Below are positions 15,493-23,513 of a DNA stretch of 64,000 nt, one piece after another. Both the position numbers and the translations under genes were made by a program. The stretch covers positions 1-64,000 of the forward strand of contig NZ_JAEPJQ010000004.1 in assembly GCF_016827605.1 (NCBI RefSeq), read 5' to 3'. This DNA comes from Hyunsoonleella ulvae. Its GTDB lineage: Bacteria; Bacteroidota; Bacteroidia; Flavobacteriales; Flavobacteriaceae. The notes beneath the pieces are model-generated. The model did not search any database, was not told where the DNA came from, and was given only the letters and a program-made list of their open reading frames with translations. Positions within the stretch are counted from its first letter, which is position 1. Every line of letters starts with the position of its first letter.

Positions 15493-15954
15493 ATGCGGAT
15501 AGAAGATATTTTAAAATTAAGCTCTAGTATTCCGCTATCCAAAAATGTTGTGGTCAATATTTTGTACATCTCTGGATTAATTAATGGAGAATTAAATCAG
15601 CTGTTAAAGCCTAAGGGAATATCAATACAACAGTTTAATGTATTAAGAATTTTAAGAGGGCAAAAAGGGAATCCAGCGACACTAAGTGACATCCAAGAAC
15701 GGATGATAAATAAAATGAGTAACACAACACGATTGGTAGATAAGCTAATCAAAAAGGGACTCGTAAAAAAACAAATAAATAGTACTAACAAAAGAAAAAT
15801 AGATATAAAAATTACAACTGAGGGGTTAAACTTCTTAAGTCAAATAGATAAATTGATTGATAGTAAAGAAGTAGAAATAGTAAGCCAACTTACAGATAAG
15901 GAGGCTTCAGAGTTGATAAGGTTATTGAGTAAATTACGGTTAATAGCAGACTAA
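15493..15954 (+). CDS. MarR-family transcriptional regulator
   Basis: The 153-residue winged-helix protein contains QFNVLRILRGQ, a recognition region SDIQERMINKMSNTTRLVDKLIKKGLV and a wing KIDIKITTEGLNFL, all typical of MarR. ATG at 15493 is chosen. A TTG seven codons upstream is rejected since it lies within a TAnnTTTG promoter element. It is divergent from the thioredoxin-fold pair, so control of that thiol cluster is a reasonable guess. No specific palindrome was identified. A strong terminator follows at 15981. Confidence 0.85.
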   Translation: MRIEDILKLSSSIPLSKNVVVNILYISGLINGELNQLLKPKGISIQQFNVLRILRGQKGNPATLSDIQERMINKMSNTTRLVDKLIKKGLVKKQINSTNKRKIDIKITTEGLNFLSQIDKLIDSKEVEIVSQLTDKEASELIRLLSKLRLIAD

Positions 15955-15980
15955 CTCTCTCTAAACTCAATAATCGTGCA

Positions 15981-16012
15981 AAACTACCATAATACATTAT
16001 GGTAGTTTTTTG
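15981..16012 (+). terminator. Intrinsic terminator of the MarR gene
   Basis: AACTACCATAA and TTATGGTAGTT form an 11-bp stem with a TACA loop followed by TTTT. It insulates the trp promoter from upstream transcription. Confidence 0.9.
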
Positions 16013-16033
16013 TTTAAAAAAATACACAAAGCG

Positions 16034-16064
16034 TTGTATAATTATATTTTCGTTTTTATATTTG
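16034..16064 (+). promoter_or_regulatory. trp operon promoter
   Basis: A TTG -33 box at 16034-16036 and TATATTTG (-7) at 16057-16064 are separated by 20 bases, matching the Bacteroidota TTG-N19/20-TAnnTTTG promoter. Initiation is expected around 16069-16072, just ahead of the leader peptide. Confidence 0.75.
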
Positions 16065-16084
16065 ACCCACAATTGATTTGTAAA

Positions 16085-16132
16085 ATGAATAAAGAATTAA
16101 ATAATACTTGGTGGTGGTGCTCTCGAAACTAA
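16085..16132 (+). CDS. trpL: trp operon leader peptide
   Basis: The 15-codon open frame reads MNKELNNTWWWCSRN and stops at 16130-16132. Three consecutive Trp codons (16109-16117) directly downstream of a promoter and upstream of a terminator hairpin and trpE are the hallmark of ribosome-mediated attenuation. A ribosome stalled on the Trp codons would leave 16136-16142 free to pair with the terminator stem; a ribosome that reaches the stop would cover it and let the terminator form. The arrangement is therefore logically complete. Confidence 0.85.
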   Translation: MNKELNNTWWWCSRN

Positions 16133-16180
16133 CATTCGTGAAGTAAAATCCTAGTATATTTAAATTAAAAATATCAAAAA

Positions 16181-16209
16181 AGGCTTGTCATTCACGACAA
16201 GCCTTTTTT
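16181..16209 (+). terminator. trp attenuator
   Basis: AGGCTTGTC (16181-16189) and GACAAGCCT (16196-16204) form a 9-bp stem with loop ATTCAC, followed by TTTTT, 26 bases before trpE. The TTCACGA at 16191-16197 is complementary to TCGTGAA at 16136-16142, just past the leader stop, giving a candidate antiterminator. Confidence 0.88.
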
Positions 16210-16234
16210 CTTTGAGTTCAGAACTCGCATAATT

Positions 16235-17641
16235 ATGAAAAAATTTAGTCTTTATACCCATCATAAACGCATTCTTACAGATACCATTACACCTGTAACG
16301 GTATATTATAAGATTCGTGATAAATATCCAAACAGTATATTATTAGAAAGTGGTGATTACCACAGAAACCATAAAAATTTCTCGTATATCTGTTTCAATC
16401 CTATTGCCACGATTAAGGTTGAAAACGAGGTAATTTCAGAAACGTTTCCTGATGGAAGTTCTACATCCATTACTATAACAGAAGACATAAATGTAGTTGA
16501 CGAAATTTATAATTTTACCAAAAAATTTGATACTTCATCAGAAGAGAATTTTAAGTTTATAAACAACGGTATATTTGGCTACACAGCTTATGATGCAGTG
16601 CGTTATTTTGAGGATATCCAAATAAGTAAAAAGAATGATTCAGTAGTTATTCCTGACATCTATTATGCCGTATACCAAAATATTATCGCCATTAATCACT
16701 TTAAAAACGAAGCTTATATTTTTGCTCATTGTTTTGAAGGGGTAGACAATAATATTGATGCTATTGACAAACTTATAAATGTTCAAAATTTTGCATCTTA
16801 TAACTTCACTGCCAAAGGAGATATCACATCTAATTTAACCGATGATGAATTTAGAGCACATGTTGATATTGCCAAAAAACATTGCCAACGTGGAGATGTA
16901 TTTCAATTAGTATTATCTAGACGATTTTCTCAGGAATTTACTGGAGATGATTTTAATATCTATCGTGCCTTAAGAAGTATTAACCCATCCCCTTACTTGT
17001 TTTACTTCGATTATGGGGACTTCAAAATTTTTGGAAGTTCTCCAGAAGCACAATTAATTGTTGATGATGGACTAGCAGAAATCCATCCCATAGCTGGAAC
17101 ATTTAAACGTACAGGAGATGAAGAAAAAGATGAAATTTTAGCAGACAAATTAAAGAAAGATGATAAAGAAAATGCTGAACATGTAATGTTGGTGGACTTG
17201 GCTAGAAACGATTTAAGCCGTCATGGCAGCCAAGTAAATGTAGAAACGTATCGCGAAGTACAATTCTTCTCGCATGTAATTCATTTGGTAAGTAAAGTTA
17301 CAGGTCAAAAACACGATACCACCTCAACCATGCAGGTTGTGGCAGACACTTTTCCTGCGGGTACTTTAAGTGGAGCGCCAAAACACAGGGCAATGCAATT
17401 GATTGAAGATTACGAAAAAACTAGTAGAGCATTTTATGGAGGTGCCATCGGATTTATGGACTTTGATGGTAACTTTAACCACGCCATTATGATACGTACT
17501 TTTTTAAGTAAAGATTATAAATTATTCTGGCAAGCTGGTGCAGGCTTAGTCTCAAAATCAAATAAAGAAGATGAGTTACAAGAAGTATATAATAAGTTAG
17601 GAGCATTAACAAAAGCTATTACACTAGCAGAAGATATTTAA
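16235..17641 (+). CDS. trpE: Anthranilate synthase component I
   Basis: The 468-residue enzyme makes anthranilate from chorismate with ammonia supplied by TrpG. The LLESGD segment (residues 36-41) is the tryptophan feedback site, and the chorismate-binding core includes FQLVLSRRF, FGSSPEA, HPIAGTFKRTGD, LVDLARNDLS, DTFPAGTLSGAPK and the C-terminal GGAIGFM to WQAGAGLV run. The gene is the first structural gene after the attenuator. Its stop lies 2 bases before trpG. Feedback inhibition and attenuation are both expected. Confidence 0.96.
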   Translation: MKKFSLYTHHKRILTDTITPVTVYYKIRDKYPNSILLESGDYHRNHKNFSYICFNPIATIKVENEVISETFPDGSSTSITITEDINVVDEIYNFTKKFDTSSEENFKFINNGIFGYTAYDAVRYFEDIQISKKNDSVVIPDIYYAVYQNIIAINHFKNEAYIFAHCFEGVDNNIDAIDKLINVQNFASYNFTAKGDITSNLTDDEFRAHVDIAKKHCQRGDVFQLVLSRRFSQEFTGDDFNIYRALRSINPSPYLFYFDYGDFKIFGSSPEAQLIVDDGLAEIHPIAGTFKRTGDEEKDEILADKLKKDDKENAEHVMLVDLARNDLSRHGSQVNVETYREVQFFSHVIHLVSKVTGQKHDTTSTMQVVADTFPAGTLSGAPKHRAMQLIEDYEKTSRAFYGGAIGFMDFDGNFNHAIMIRTFLSKDYKLFWQAGAGLVSKSNKEDELQEVYNKLGALTKAITLAEDI

Positions 17642-17643
17642 TT

Positions 17644-18210
17644 ATGAAAAAAGTATTAGTAATAGACAACTACGACAGTTTTACGTATAATTTAGTACAC
17701 TATCTAGAGGACTTAAATTGTGATGTTACCGTATTTAGAAATGATAAATTAACCCTAGAAGATGTTGCGCCTTATGATAAAGTTGTGCTATCCCCAGGAC
17801 CTGGCATTCCTGATGAAGCTGGTTTATTAAAATCTATTATCGAAAAATATGCAGCCACAAAAAGTATTTTTGGTGTTTGCTTGGGGCAACAAGCCATTGG
17901 AGAAGTTTTCGGGGGATCGCTCGTAAACCTAGATGATGTATATCATGGGGTTTCAACCAATGTTACCATTAGTGTTGATGATGAATATATTTTTAAAGGT
18001 TTAGAAAAAGATATCGAAGTGGGGCGTTACCATTCTTGGGTGGTTAGCTCTAACCTTCCAGATACATTAGAAGCAACATCTTTTGATGCTAACGGACAAG
18101 TAATGTCTTTAAGACATAAGGAATATGATGTGAGAGGAGTACAATACCACCCAGAATCGGTACTAACTCCACATGGAAAAAAGATATTGGAGAATTGGGT
18201 AAATAACTAG
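17644..18210 (+). CDS. trpG: Anthranilate synthase glutamine amidotransferase component
   Basis: The 188-residue class I glutamine amidotransferase has nucleophile Cys79 in GVCLGQQAIGE, the oxyanion segment LSPGPGIP and the His/Glu pair in VQYHPESVLTPHG. It supplies ammonia to TrpE, and may also serve para-aminobenzoate synthesis as in many bacteria with a single copy. ATG at 17644 follows trpE by 2 bases, so translation is probably coupled. A short repeat element separates it from trpD. Confidence 0.95.
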   Translation: MKKVLVIDNYDSFTYNLVHYLEDLNCDVTVFRNDKLTLEDVAPYDKVVLSPGPGIPDEAGLLKSIIEKYAATKSIFGVCLGQQAIGEVFGGSLVNLDDVYHGVSTNVTISVDDEYIFKGLEKDIEVGRYHSWVVSSNLPDTLEATSFDANGQVMSLRHKEYDVRGVQYHPESVLTPHGKKILENWVNN

Positions 18211-18272
18211 TAAGCAGTTTGCAGTAGCAGTAGGCAGTGCTTACTCGAATAAATAAAAAAAAGTAACTAACA

Positions 18273-18308
18273 GTTCCCTCTTCTTTGGAGAGGGTTAGGG
18301 AGAGGCTT
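18273..18308 (+). repeat. 36-bp repeat (TTTGGAG/AGGG/AGGCTT type), copy 1
   Basis: It ends exactly at the trpD start codon. It matches 20253-20288, inside the trpF reading frame, at 30 of 36 positions. The preceding 18211-18240 carries CAG-rich filler (GCAGTTTGCAGTAGCAGTAGG). Confidence 0.75.
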
Positions 18309-19304
18309 ATGAAAGACATTTTAAACAGATTAATAAATCACGAAACCATCTCTACGGAAGAGGCAAAACAGGTTATTGTTAACATATCAAACGATATGTG
18401 CAACCCAAGTGAAATTGCATGTTTTCTTTCAGTATATATGATGCGAAGCATTACTATTGAGGAACTAACAGGGTTTAGAAATGCCCTACTAGAACTTTGT
18501 GTTGCAGTAGATTTAAAGGATTTTGATGCTATAGACATTGTAGGTACAGGTGGCGACGGCAAAAACACCTTTAATATATCTACATTATCCTCTTTTGTAA
18601 CGGCAGGTGCTGGAGTAAACGTATCAAAACATGGTAATTATGGGGTATCATCAACTTCAGGTTCGTCCAATGTTATGGAACATCTTGGGGTAAAGTTCTC
18701 TAATGATGAAGACTTTTTAAGACGCTGCTTAGACAAAGCTGGTATTTGTATTTTACATGCACCTTTATTTCATCCCGCTATGAAAAATGTGGCACCTATA
18801 CGAAGAGAGTTAGGTGTAAAAACATTTTTTAATATGCTGGGGCCAATGGTAAACCCTTCATTTCCCAAGCATCAAGCATTGGGTGTTTTTAGTTTAGAAT
18901 TGTTACGCTTATATAGTTTCATTTATCAAAATACAGATAAAAACTATAGCATTGTTTATGCTTTAGATGGTTATGATGAAATTTCGCTAACAGGAAAAGC
19001 TAAAATTGTTTCCAATCATTCTGAAAAATTATTTGTTCCAGAAGATTTAGGACTTTCAACTATAAAACAAGAAGCTATTTTTGGAGGCAATACCGTTGCC
19101 GATGCTGCAAAAATATTTGTAGATATTATTAATGGAAATGGCACCGAAGCACAGAATAATGTGGTTTGTGCCAACGCAGGATTAGCCATTGCAACGGCCA
19201 GACAAACAACACATAAAGAAGGTTTTGAAATGGCAAAGGAATCACTGTTCTCTGGTAAGGCGAAAGAGCGTTTAGATACATTGATTGAACTTAGTAAAAA
19301 TTAG
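18309..19304 (+). CDS. trpD: Anthranilate phosphoribosyltransferase
   Basis: The 331-residue enzyme transfers phosphoribosyl from PRPP to anthranilate. GTGGDGKNTFN is the PRPP-binding glycine-rich motif. KHGNYGVSSTSGSSNVMEHLG and the MKNVAPIRRELGVKTFFNMLGPMVNP run are also diagnostic. ATG at 18309 (MKDILNRL) is chosen since an eight-codon extension upstream would be translated repeat sequence. Third in the operon. Confidence 0.95.
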   Translation: MKDILNRLINHETISTEEAKQVIVNISNDMCNPSEIACFLSVYMMRSITIEELTGFRNALLELCVAVDLKDFDAIDIVGTGGDGKNTFNISTLSSFVTAGAGVNVSKHGNYGVSSTSGSSNVMEHLGVKFSNDEDFLRRCLDKAGICILHAPLFHPAMKNVAPIRRELGVKTFFNMLGPMVNPSFPKHQALGVFSLELLRLYSFIYQNTDKNYSIVYALDGYDEISLTGKAKIVSNHSEKLFVPEDLGLSTIKQEAIFGGNTVADAAKIFVDIINGNGTEAQNNVVCANAGLAIATARQTTHKEGFEMAKESLFSGKAKERLDTLIELSKN

Positions 19305-19334
19305 TGTACAGTGTGCAGTTGCATTTTACTGCGA

Positions 19335-19360
19335 CTGAACACTGAACACTGAACACTGAA
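19335..19360 (+). repeat. Heptamer tandem repeat (CTGAACA)
   Basis: CTGAACA is repeated 3.7 times directly before the trpC start. The rest of the trpD-trpC gap (19305-19334) is related filler with CAGT and ACTG motifs. Slippage-derived; no function seen. Confidence 0.8.
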
Positions 19361-19362
19361 AC

Positions 19363-20145
19363 ATGAACATACTAGATAAAATAACATTAGATAAACGTAA
19401 AGAAGTAGAACTTAGAAAATCTCTAATTCCTATTTCTCAGTTAGAGCAATCTGTTTTATTTGAAAGGCCTACTGTTTCTTTAGCTAATAGTCTCAAGAAC
19501 AGTAAAACAGGGATCATAGCCGAACATAAAAGGCGTTCACCTTCTAAATCGGTAATTAACAATAGCCTTAATGTTCAAGATGTAGCCAAAGGCTACGAAT
19601 CTGCTGGTGTTTGTGGTATGTCTGTATTGACAGATGGTAAATACTTTGGCGGTTCTTTAGACGACCTATTAACCGCAAGAGCAAGCTGTAGTCTACCACT
19701 TCTAAGAAAAGAATTTATTGTAGACGAATATCAAATACTAGAAGCCAAAGCTTATGGTGCAGATGTTATTTTACTTATTGCTGCCATTTTAACTAAAGAT
19801 GAAATTAAACAATTCTCTGAATTTGCCAAAAGTTTAAAATTAGATGTGCTTTTAGAAGTTCATAATGAAGAAGAATTACACAAATCTATCATGCCTAGTT
19901 TAGATATGTTGGGTGTAAATAATCGTAACTTAAAAACATTCGAGGTAAGTTTAGAAACCAGTAAAAACCTAAGCACTGTTATACCTGATGATTTTGTAAA
20001 AGTATCAGAAAGTGGAATAAGCAATATTAACGCTATAAAGGAATTACAACCTTACGGCTATCAAGGATTTTTAATTGGTGAGAACTTTATGAAAACTGAT
20101 AATCCTGGGGAAAGCACAACAGAATTTATAAAAAGCCTCCTCTAA
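19363..20145 (+). CDS. trpC: Indole-3-glycerol phosphate synthase
   Basis: The 260-residue TIM-barrel enzyme closes the indole ring. It shows the expected IAEHKRRSPSKSVI (catalytic Lys), GMSVLTDGKYFGGS, LLRKEFIVDEYQI, LLEVHNEEEL, GVNNRNLKTFEV and VSESGI motifs. It is a stand-alone TrpC, not fused to TrpF as in enteric bacteria. ATG at 19363 lies 3 bases after the heptamer repeat. Its stop abuts the palindromic repeat at 20146. Confidence 0.95.
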   Translation: MNILDKITLDKRKEVELRKSLIPISQLEQSVLFERPTVSLANSLKNSKTGIIAEHKRRSPSKSVINNSLNVQDVAKGYESAGVCGMSVLTDGKYFGGSLDDLLTARASCSLPLLRKEFIVDEYQILEAKAYGADVILLIAAILTKDEIKQFSEFAKSLKLDVLLEVHNEEELHKSIMPSLDMLGVNNRNLKTFEVSLETSKNLSTVIPDDFVKVSESGISNINAIKELQPYGYQGFLIGENFMKTDNPGESTTEFIKSLL

Positions 20146-20182
20146 CCTGCCTACTGGCAGGCAGGCTCTTCCGAAGGGAGAG
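20146..20182. repeat. Palindromic intergenic repeat between trpC and trpF
   Basis: CCTGCCTACTGGCAGGCAGG forms a GC-rich hairpin and is followed by a second one, CTCTTCCGAAGGGAGAG. It begins right after the trpC stop and ends before the first possible trpF start, so it fills the gap entirely. Confidence 0.7.
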
Positions 20183-20183
20183 G

Positions 20184-22103
20184 ATGCTTACTCAAATGGA
20201 AATGGAAAAAGAAAATGTTATGAATAAAGAAGATAAAAATATTACGCAACAAGTTCCCGCTTCTTTGGAGGGGTCTAGGGTAAGGCTTAAAGTTTGCGGC
20301 ATGAAATACCAAGATAATATTGAAAGTATTGCTGCTTTAAAACCAGATTATCTTGGATTTATTTTTTATGAAAAAACACCTCGTTATTTTGACACAAAAA
20401 TCCCTGATATTTCAGACAGTATCAAAAAAACTGGTGTTTTTGTTAATGCTGAAATAGGAACAATTGTTGAAAAGGTAAACGAATTTAAACTTGATGCCGT
20501 TCAACTACATGGCGAAGAATTACCCTATTTCTGTAGCATATTGCGGTCTACAAGTTTGTTATCTCGACCCATTGAGATTATTAAGGTATTTTCAGTAAAA
20601 GAAGGCTTTAACTTTGATGTCCTAGAGCCCTACGAAAATGTTTGCGACTATTATTTGTTTGATACCAAAGGGAAACTTCCAGGTGGAAATGGCTACACTT
20701 TTGATTGGAGCCTTTTAAACAATTATCCATCAACAAAACCCTTTTTTTTAAGTGGAGGCATTGGTTTAGATCAAGTAGAAGCAATCAAGGAATTTCAAAA
20801 AAGTGATGCTTCAACATACTGTTACGCCATTGATGTAAACAGTAAATTTGAAACTGAACCAGGTTTAAAAAACAGTTCAATTTTAAGAGAATTCATTAAT
20901 AAATTATACAATAAAAAAACAATGAATTACAATGTAGATGATAAAGGATACTATGGCGAATTTGGTGGTGCTTACATTCCAGAGATGCTATATCCAAATG
21001 TAGAAGAGTTACGTCAAAACTATTTAAAAATTATGGCAGAGCCAGACTTTCAAAAAGAATTTGACAAGCTTCTAAAAGATTATGTTGGCAGACCCTCACC
21101 CTTATATTATGCTAAACATCTTTCTGAAAAATACAATACTAAAATTTATTTAAAGCGTGAGGATTTAAACCACACGGGAGCACATAAAATAAACAATACC
21201 ATCGGGCAGATTTTAATGGCAAAACGTTTAGGTAAAACTAGAATTATTGCCGAGACGGGTGCAGGCCAACACGGTGTTGCTACAGCTACTGTTTGTGCCT
21301 TAATGGGTATGGAATGCATTGTGTATATGGGAGAAATCGACATAGCAAGACAAGCACCAAATGTAGCTAGAATGAAAATGTTAGGTGCACAAGTAGTGCC
21401 AGCCCTTTCTGGAAGTCGTACACTAAAAGATGCTACAAACGAAGCCATTCGCGATTGGATTAATAACCCTGTAAATACGCATTACATTATTGGTTCTGCC
21501 ATTGGTCCTCATCCATATCCAGATATGGTAACACGCTTTCAGGCAGTTATTTCAGAAGAAATAAAATGGCAATTAAAGCAGCAGGAAGGGCGTGAAAACC
21601 CAGATTATGTGGTGGCTTGTATTGGTGGTGGTAGTAATGCTGCAGGAACATACTATCATTATTTACACGAGCCCGATGTAGGTATTATTGCTGTAGAAGC
21701 TGCTGGTTTAGGTATAGATTCTGGCGAAAGTGCTGCTACATCTGTTTTAGGAAGAGAAGGTATCATTCATGGTTGTAAAACCTTGTTGATGCAAACGGCT
21801 GACGGACAAATTACTGAGCCCTACTCTATTTCGGCTGGGTTAGATTATCCTGGAGTTGGTCCCATGCACGCGCATTTATCTAAAACGGGGCGCGCAGAAT
21901 TTTTGTCTATTACAGATAGTGATGCTATGGAAGCTGGCTTGGAATTATCTAAACTAGAAGGTATTATTCCTGCTATTGAGACGTCTCATGCCTTTGCTAT
22001 TTTTAAGCATAAAACCTTTAAACCAAACGATGTTGTAGTAATGAGTTTATCAGGCCGTGGTGATAAGGATTTACAGAATTATATTGATTATTTTAAAATT
22101 TAA
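20184..22103 (+). CDS. trpFB: Phosphoribosylanthranilate isomerase / tryptophan synthase beta fusion
   Basis: One uninterrupted 639-codon frame encodes TrpF (about residues 36-246, catalytic Cys in RLKVCGMKYQ, AVQLHGEE, LSGGIGLDQV) and TrpB (247-639, PLP Lys in HTGAHKINNTIGQ, GAGQHGVATATV, GGGSNAAG). The normal TrpB start (ATG 20922, MNYNVDDKGYYGEFGG) is preserved in frame and could still be used. The join lies at seven A (20913-20919); with six A the TrpF part would end in TGA overlapping that ATG. Fusion, slippage or base-call error are all possible. The N-terminal ~35 residues are not TrpF-like and are partly encoded by a repeat (20253-20288). ATG 20184, 20202 or 20220 are all candidate starts. 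TrpF isomerises PRA to CdRP; TrpB joins indole and serine. Confidence 0.88.
   Translation: MLTQMEMEKENVMNKEDKNITQQVPASLEGSRVRLKVCGMKYQDNIESIAALKPDYLGFIFYEKTPRYFDTKIPDISDSIKKTGVFVNAEIGTIVEKVNEFKLDAVQLHGEELPYFCSILRSTSLLSRPIEIIKVFSVKEGFNFDVLEPYENVCDYYLFDTKGKLPGGNGYTFDWSLLNNYPSTKPFFLSGGIGLDQVEAIKEFQKSDASTYCYAIDVNSKFETEPGLKNSSILREFINKLYNKKTMNYNVDDKGYYGEFGGAYIPEMLYPNVEELRQNYLKIMAEPDFQKEFDKLLKDYVGRPSPLYYAKHLSEKYNTKIYLKREDLNHTGAHKINNTIGQILMAKRLGKTRIIAETGAGQHGVATATVCALMGMECIVYMGEIDIARQAPNVARMKMLGAQVVPALSGSRTLKDATNEAIRDWINNPVNTHYIIGSAIGPHPYPDMVTRFQAVISEEIKWQLKQQEGRENPDYVVACIGGGSNAAGTYYHYLHEPDVGIIAVEAAGLGIDSGESAATSVLGREGIIHGCKTLLMQTADGQITEPYSISAGLDYPGVGPMHAHLSKTGRAEFLSITDSDAMEAGLELSKLEGIIPAIETSHAFAIFKHKTFKPNDVVVMSLSGRGDKDLQNYIDYFKI
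20253..20288 (+). repeat. 36-bp repeat, copy 2, translated within the trpF N-terminus
   Basis: Same element as 18273-18308 (30 of 36 identical). Here it is in frame and would encode VPASLEGSRVRL, immediately before the conserved LKVCG of TrpF. Confidence 0.75.
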
Positions 22104-22143
22104 TTTTTTGTATTCCCATGAAAATAAGAATCTTTTAAAATAA

Positions 22144-22223
22144 CTGTCATTCCGCACTTGATGCGGAATCCACAAAAAAAAGTATAACTAAATTATAGAT
22201 TCCTGCCTTCGCAGGAATGACAG
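22144..22223. repeat. Palindromic MITE-like repeat between trpB and trpA
   Basis: It begins CTGTCATTCC and ends GGAATGACAG, perfect 10-bp terminal inverted repeats. Each end is itself a hairpin (ATTCCGCACTTGATGCGGAAT and ATTCCTGCCTTCGCAGGAAT). The 80-bp unit ends 5 bases before the trpA ATG. It resembles a widespread class of short palindromic intergenic elements. No transposase is present. Confidence 0.8.
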
Positions 22224-22228
22224 ATAGT

Positions 22229-22993
22229 ATGAACAGAATAAAAAGCAAATTACAAGAAGACAAAAAGTTATTGTCGATATATTTTACAGCAGGTTATCCT
22301 AATCTTAATGATACTGTTGGTATTATTCAAGATTTAGAAAAAAACGGTGTAGACATGATAGAAATCGGGTTGCCTTTTAGCGATCCTCTAGCGGACGGAC
22401 CAACTATTCAAGACAGTTCTACAGCTGCATTAAAAAATGGAATGACAACCGAAGTGCTTTTTAAGCAACTGGAAGGGATTCGTGAGACAGTTTCTATACC
22501 ACTAATTATAATGGGATATTTTAATCCGATGTTTCAATACGGTGTGGAAGCATTTTGCAAGAAATGCCAAGAATTGGGTATAGATGGATTAATTATTCCT
22601 GATTTGCCAGTTGATGTATACCATGAAAAATATCAAGCTATTTTCGAAAAGTACGGTTTAATTAATGTGTTTTTAATTACACCACAAACTAGCGATGAGC
22701 GTATTCGGTATATCGATTCTATTTCAAACGGATTTATCTACATGGTAAGCAGTGCTAGCACCACTGGTGCTAAATCTGGCTTTGGGAAAGAACAAACCGC
22801 TTATTTTGAGCGTATTGGTAACATGGATTTAAAAAATCCACAAGTGATAGGTTTTGGTATAAGCAATAACGAAACATTTACACAAGCAACTAAATATGCT
22901 AAAGGCGCTATTATTGGCAGTGCATTTGTGAAGTATGTTACTAAACATGGTGCAAAATCGATAAACGGTTTTGTTGATTCAATTATAAACTAG
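22229..22993 (+). CDS. trpA: Tryptophan synthase alpha chain
   Basis: The 254-residue TIM-barrel subunit cleaves indole-3-glycerol phosphate and channels indole to TrpB. The catalytic Glu is in MIEIGLPFSDPLADGP and the catalytic Asp in DGLIIPDLP; FGISN and GAIIGSAFVK form the phosphate site. ATG at 22229 (MNRIKSKL) is preferred over the ATG at 22217, which lies in the repeat end. It is the last gene of the operon; no terminator was identified before the DUF805 gene. Confidence 0.95.
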   Translation: MNRIKSKLQEDKKLLSIYFTAGYPNLNDTVGIIQDLEKNGVDMIEIGLPFSDPLADGPTIQDSSTAALKNGMTTEVLFKQLEGIRETVSIPLIIMGYFNPMFQYGVEAFCKKCQELGIDGLIIPDLPVDVYHEKYQAIFEKYGLINVFLITPQTSDERIRYIDSISNGFIYMVSSASTTGAKSGFGKEQTAYFERIGNMDLKNPQVIGFGISNNETFTQATKYAKGAIIGSAFVKYVTKHGAKSINGFVDSIIN

Positions 22994-23024
22994 ATATTTA
23001 CCTACAGATAATAAAACGGATAAT

Positions 23025-23444
23025 ATGAATTGGTACTTAAAAGTTGTAAGAGATAATTACGCAAATTTTCAAGGTAGGGCAAGACGACAAGAGTATTGGA
23101 TGTTTACTCTCATTAATATATTAATAATTTTTGGAGTTGCACTATTATCAGGTCTATTTGTTGGTAACGATGATACCGCTTTCATACCTATGATTTTAAT
23201 CGGTGTATACTTTTTAGCTATTTTAATTCCATCAATAGCAGTTACAGTTAGAAGATTACATGATACAGGGAAAAGTGGATGGTATTATTTATTATCATTT
23301 ATACCCTATGTTGGAGGAATTATCATGTTGGTATTCACTGTTCAAAATGGTGATGTTGGGACAAACAAATACGGTCCTGACCCAAAAAATCCTGAAATAG
23401 ATAATGAAATTGACGATATAGGGAAACCTTTGTTAGATCAGTAA
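23025..23444 (+). CDS. DUF805 family inner-membrane protein
   Basis: The 139-residue protein starts MNWYLKVVRDNYANFQGRARRQEYWMFTL, the characteristic opening of DUF805, and has three to four predicted membrane helices with the conserved RRLHDTGKSGWYYLL segment. An acidic tail follows (GPDPKNPEIDNEIDDIG). Function is unknown across the family. It lies 31 bases downstream of trpA on the same strand, so it may be cotranscribed with the trp operon, but no functional link is known. Confidence 0.85.
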   Translation: MNWYLKVVRDNYANFQGRARRQEYWMFTLINILIIFGVALLSGLFVGNDDTAFIPMILIGVYFLAILIPSIAVTVRRLHDTGKSGWYYLLSFIPYVGGIIMLVFTVQNGDVGTNKYGPDPKNPEIDNEIDDIGKPLLDQ

Positions 23445-23513
23445 CTAATAATAATGATTACAATCTGAAGGACAAGGTATAAACTTTAAGGATATTGAAA
23501 TTAAGGTTATAGA

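Noticed and set aside
19335-19360. Short tandem array considered as CRISPR
   Set aside because: 7-bp units without spacers; slippage repeat.
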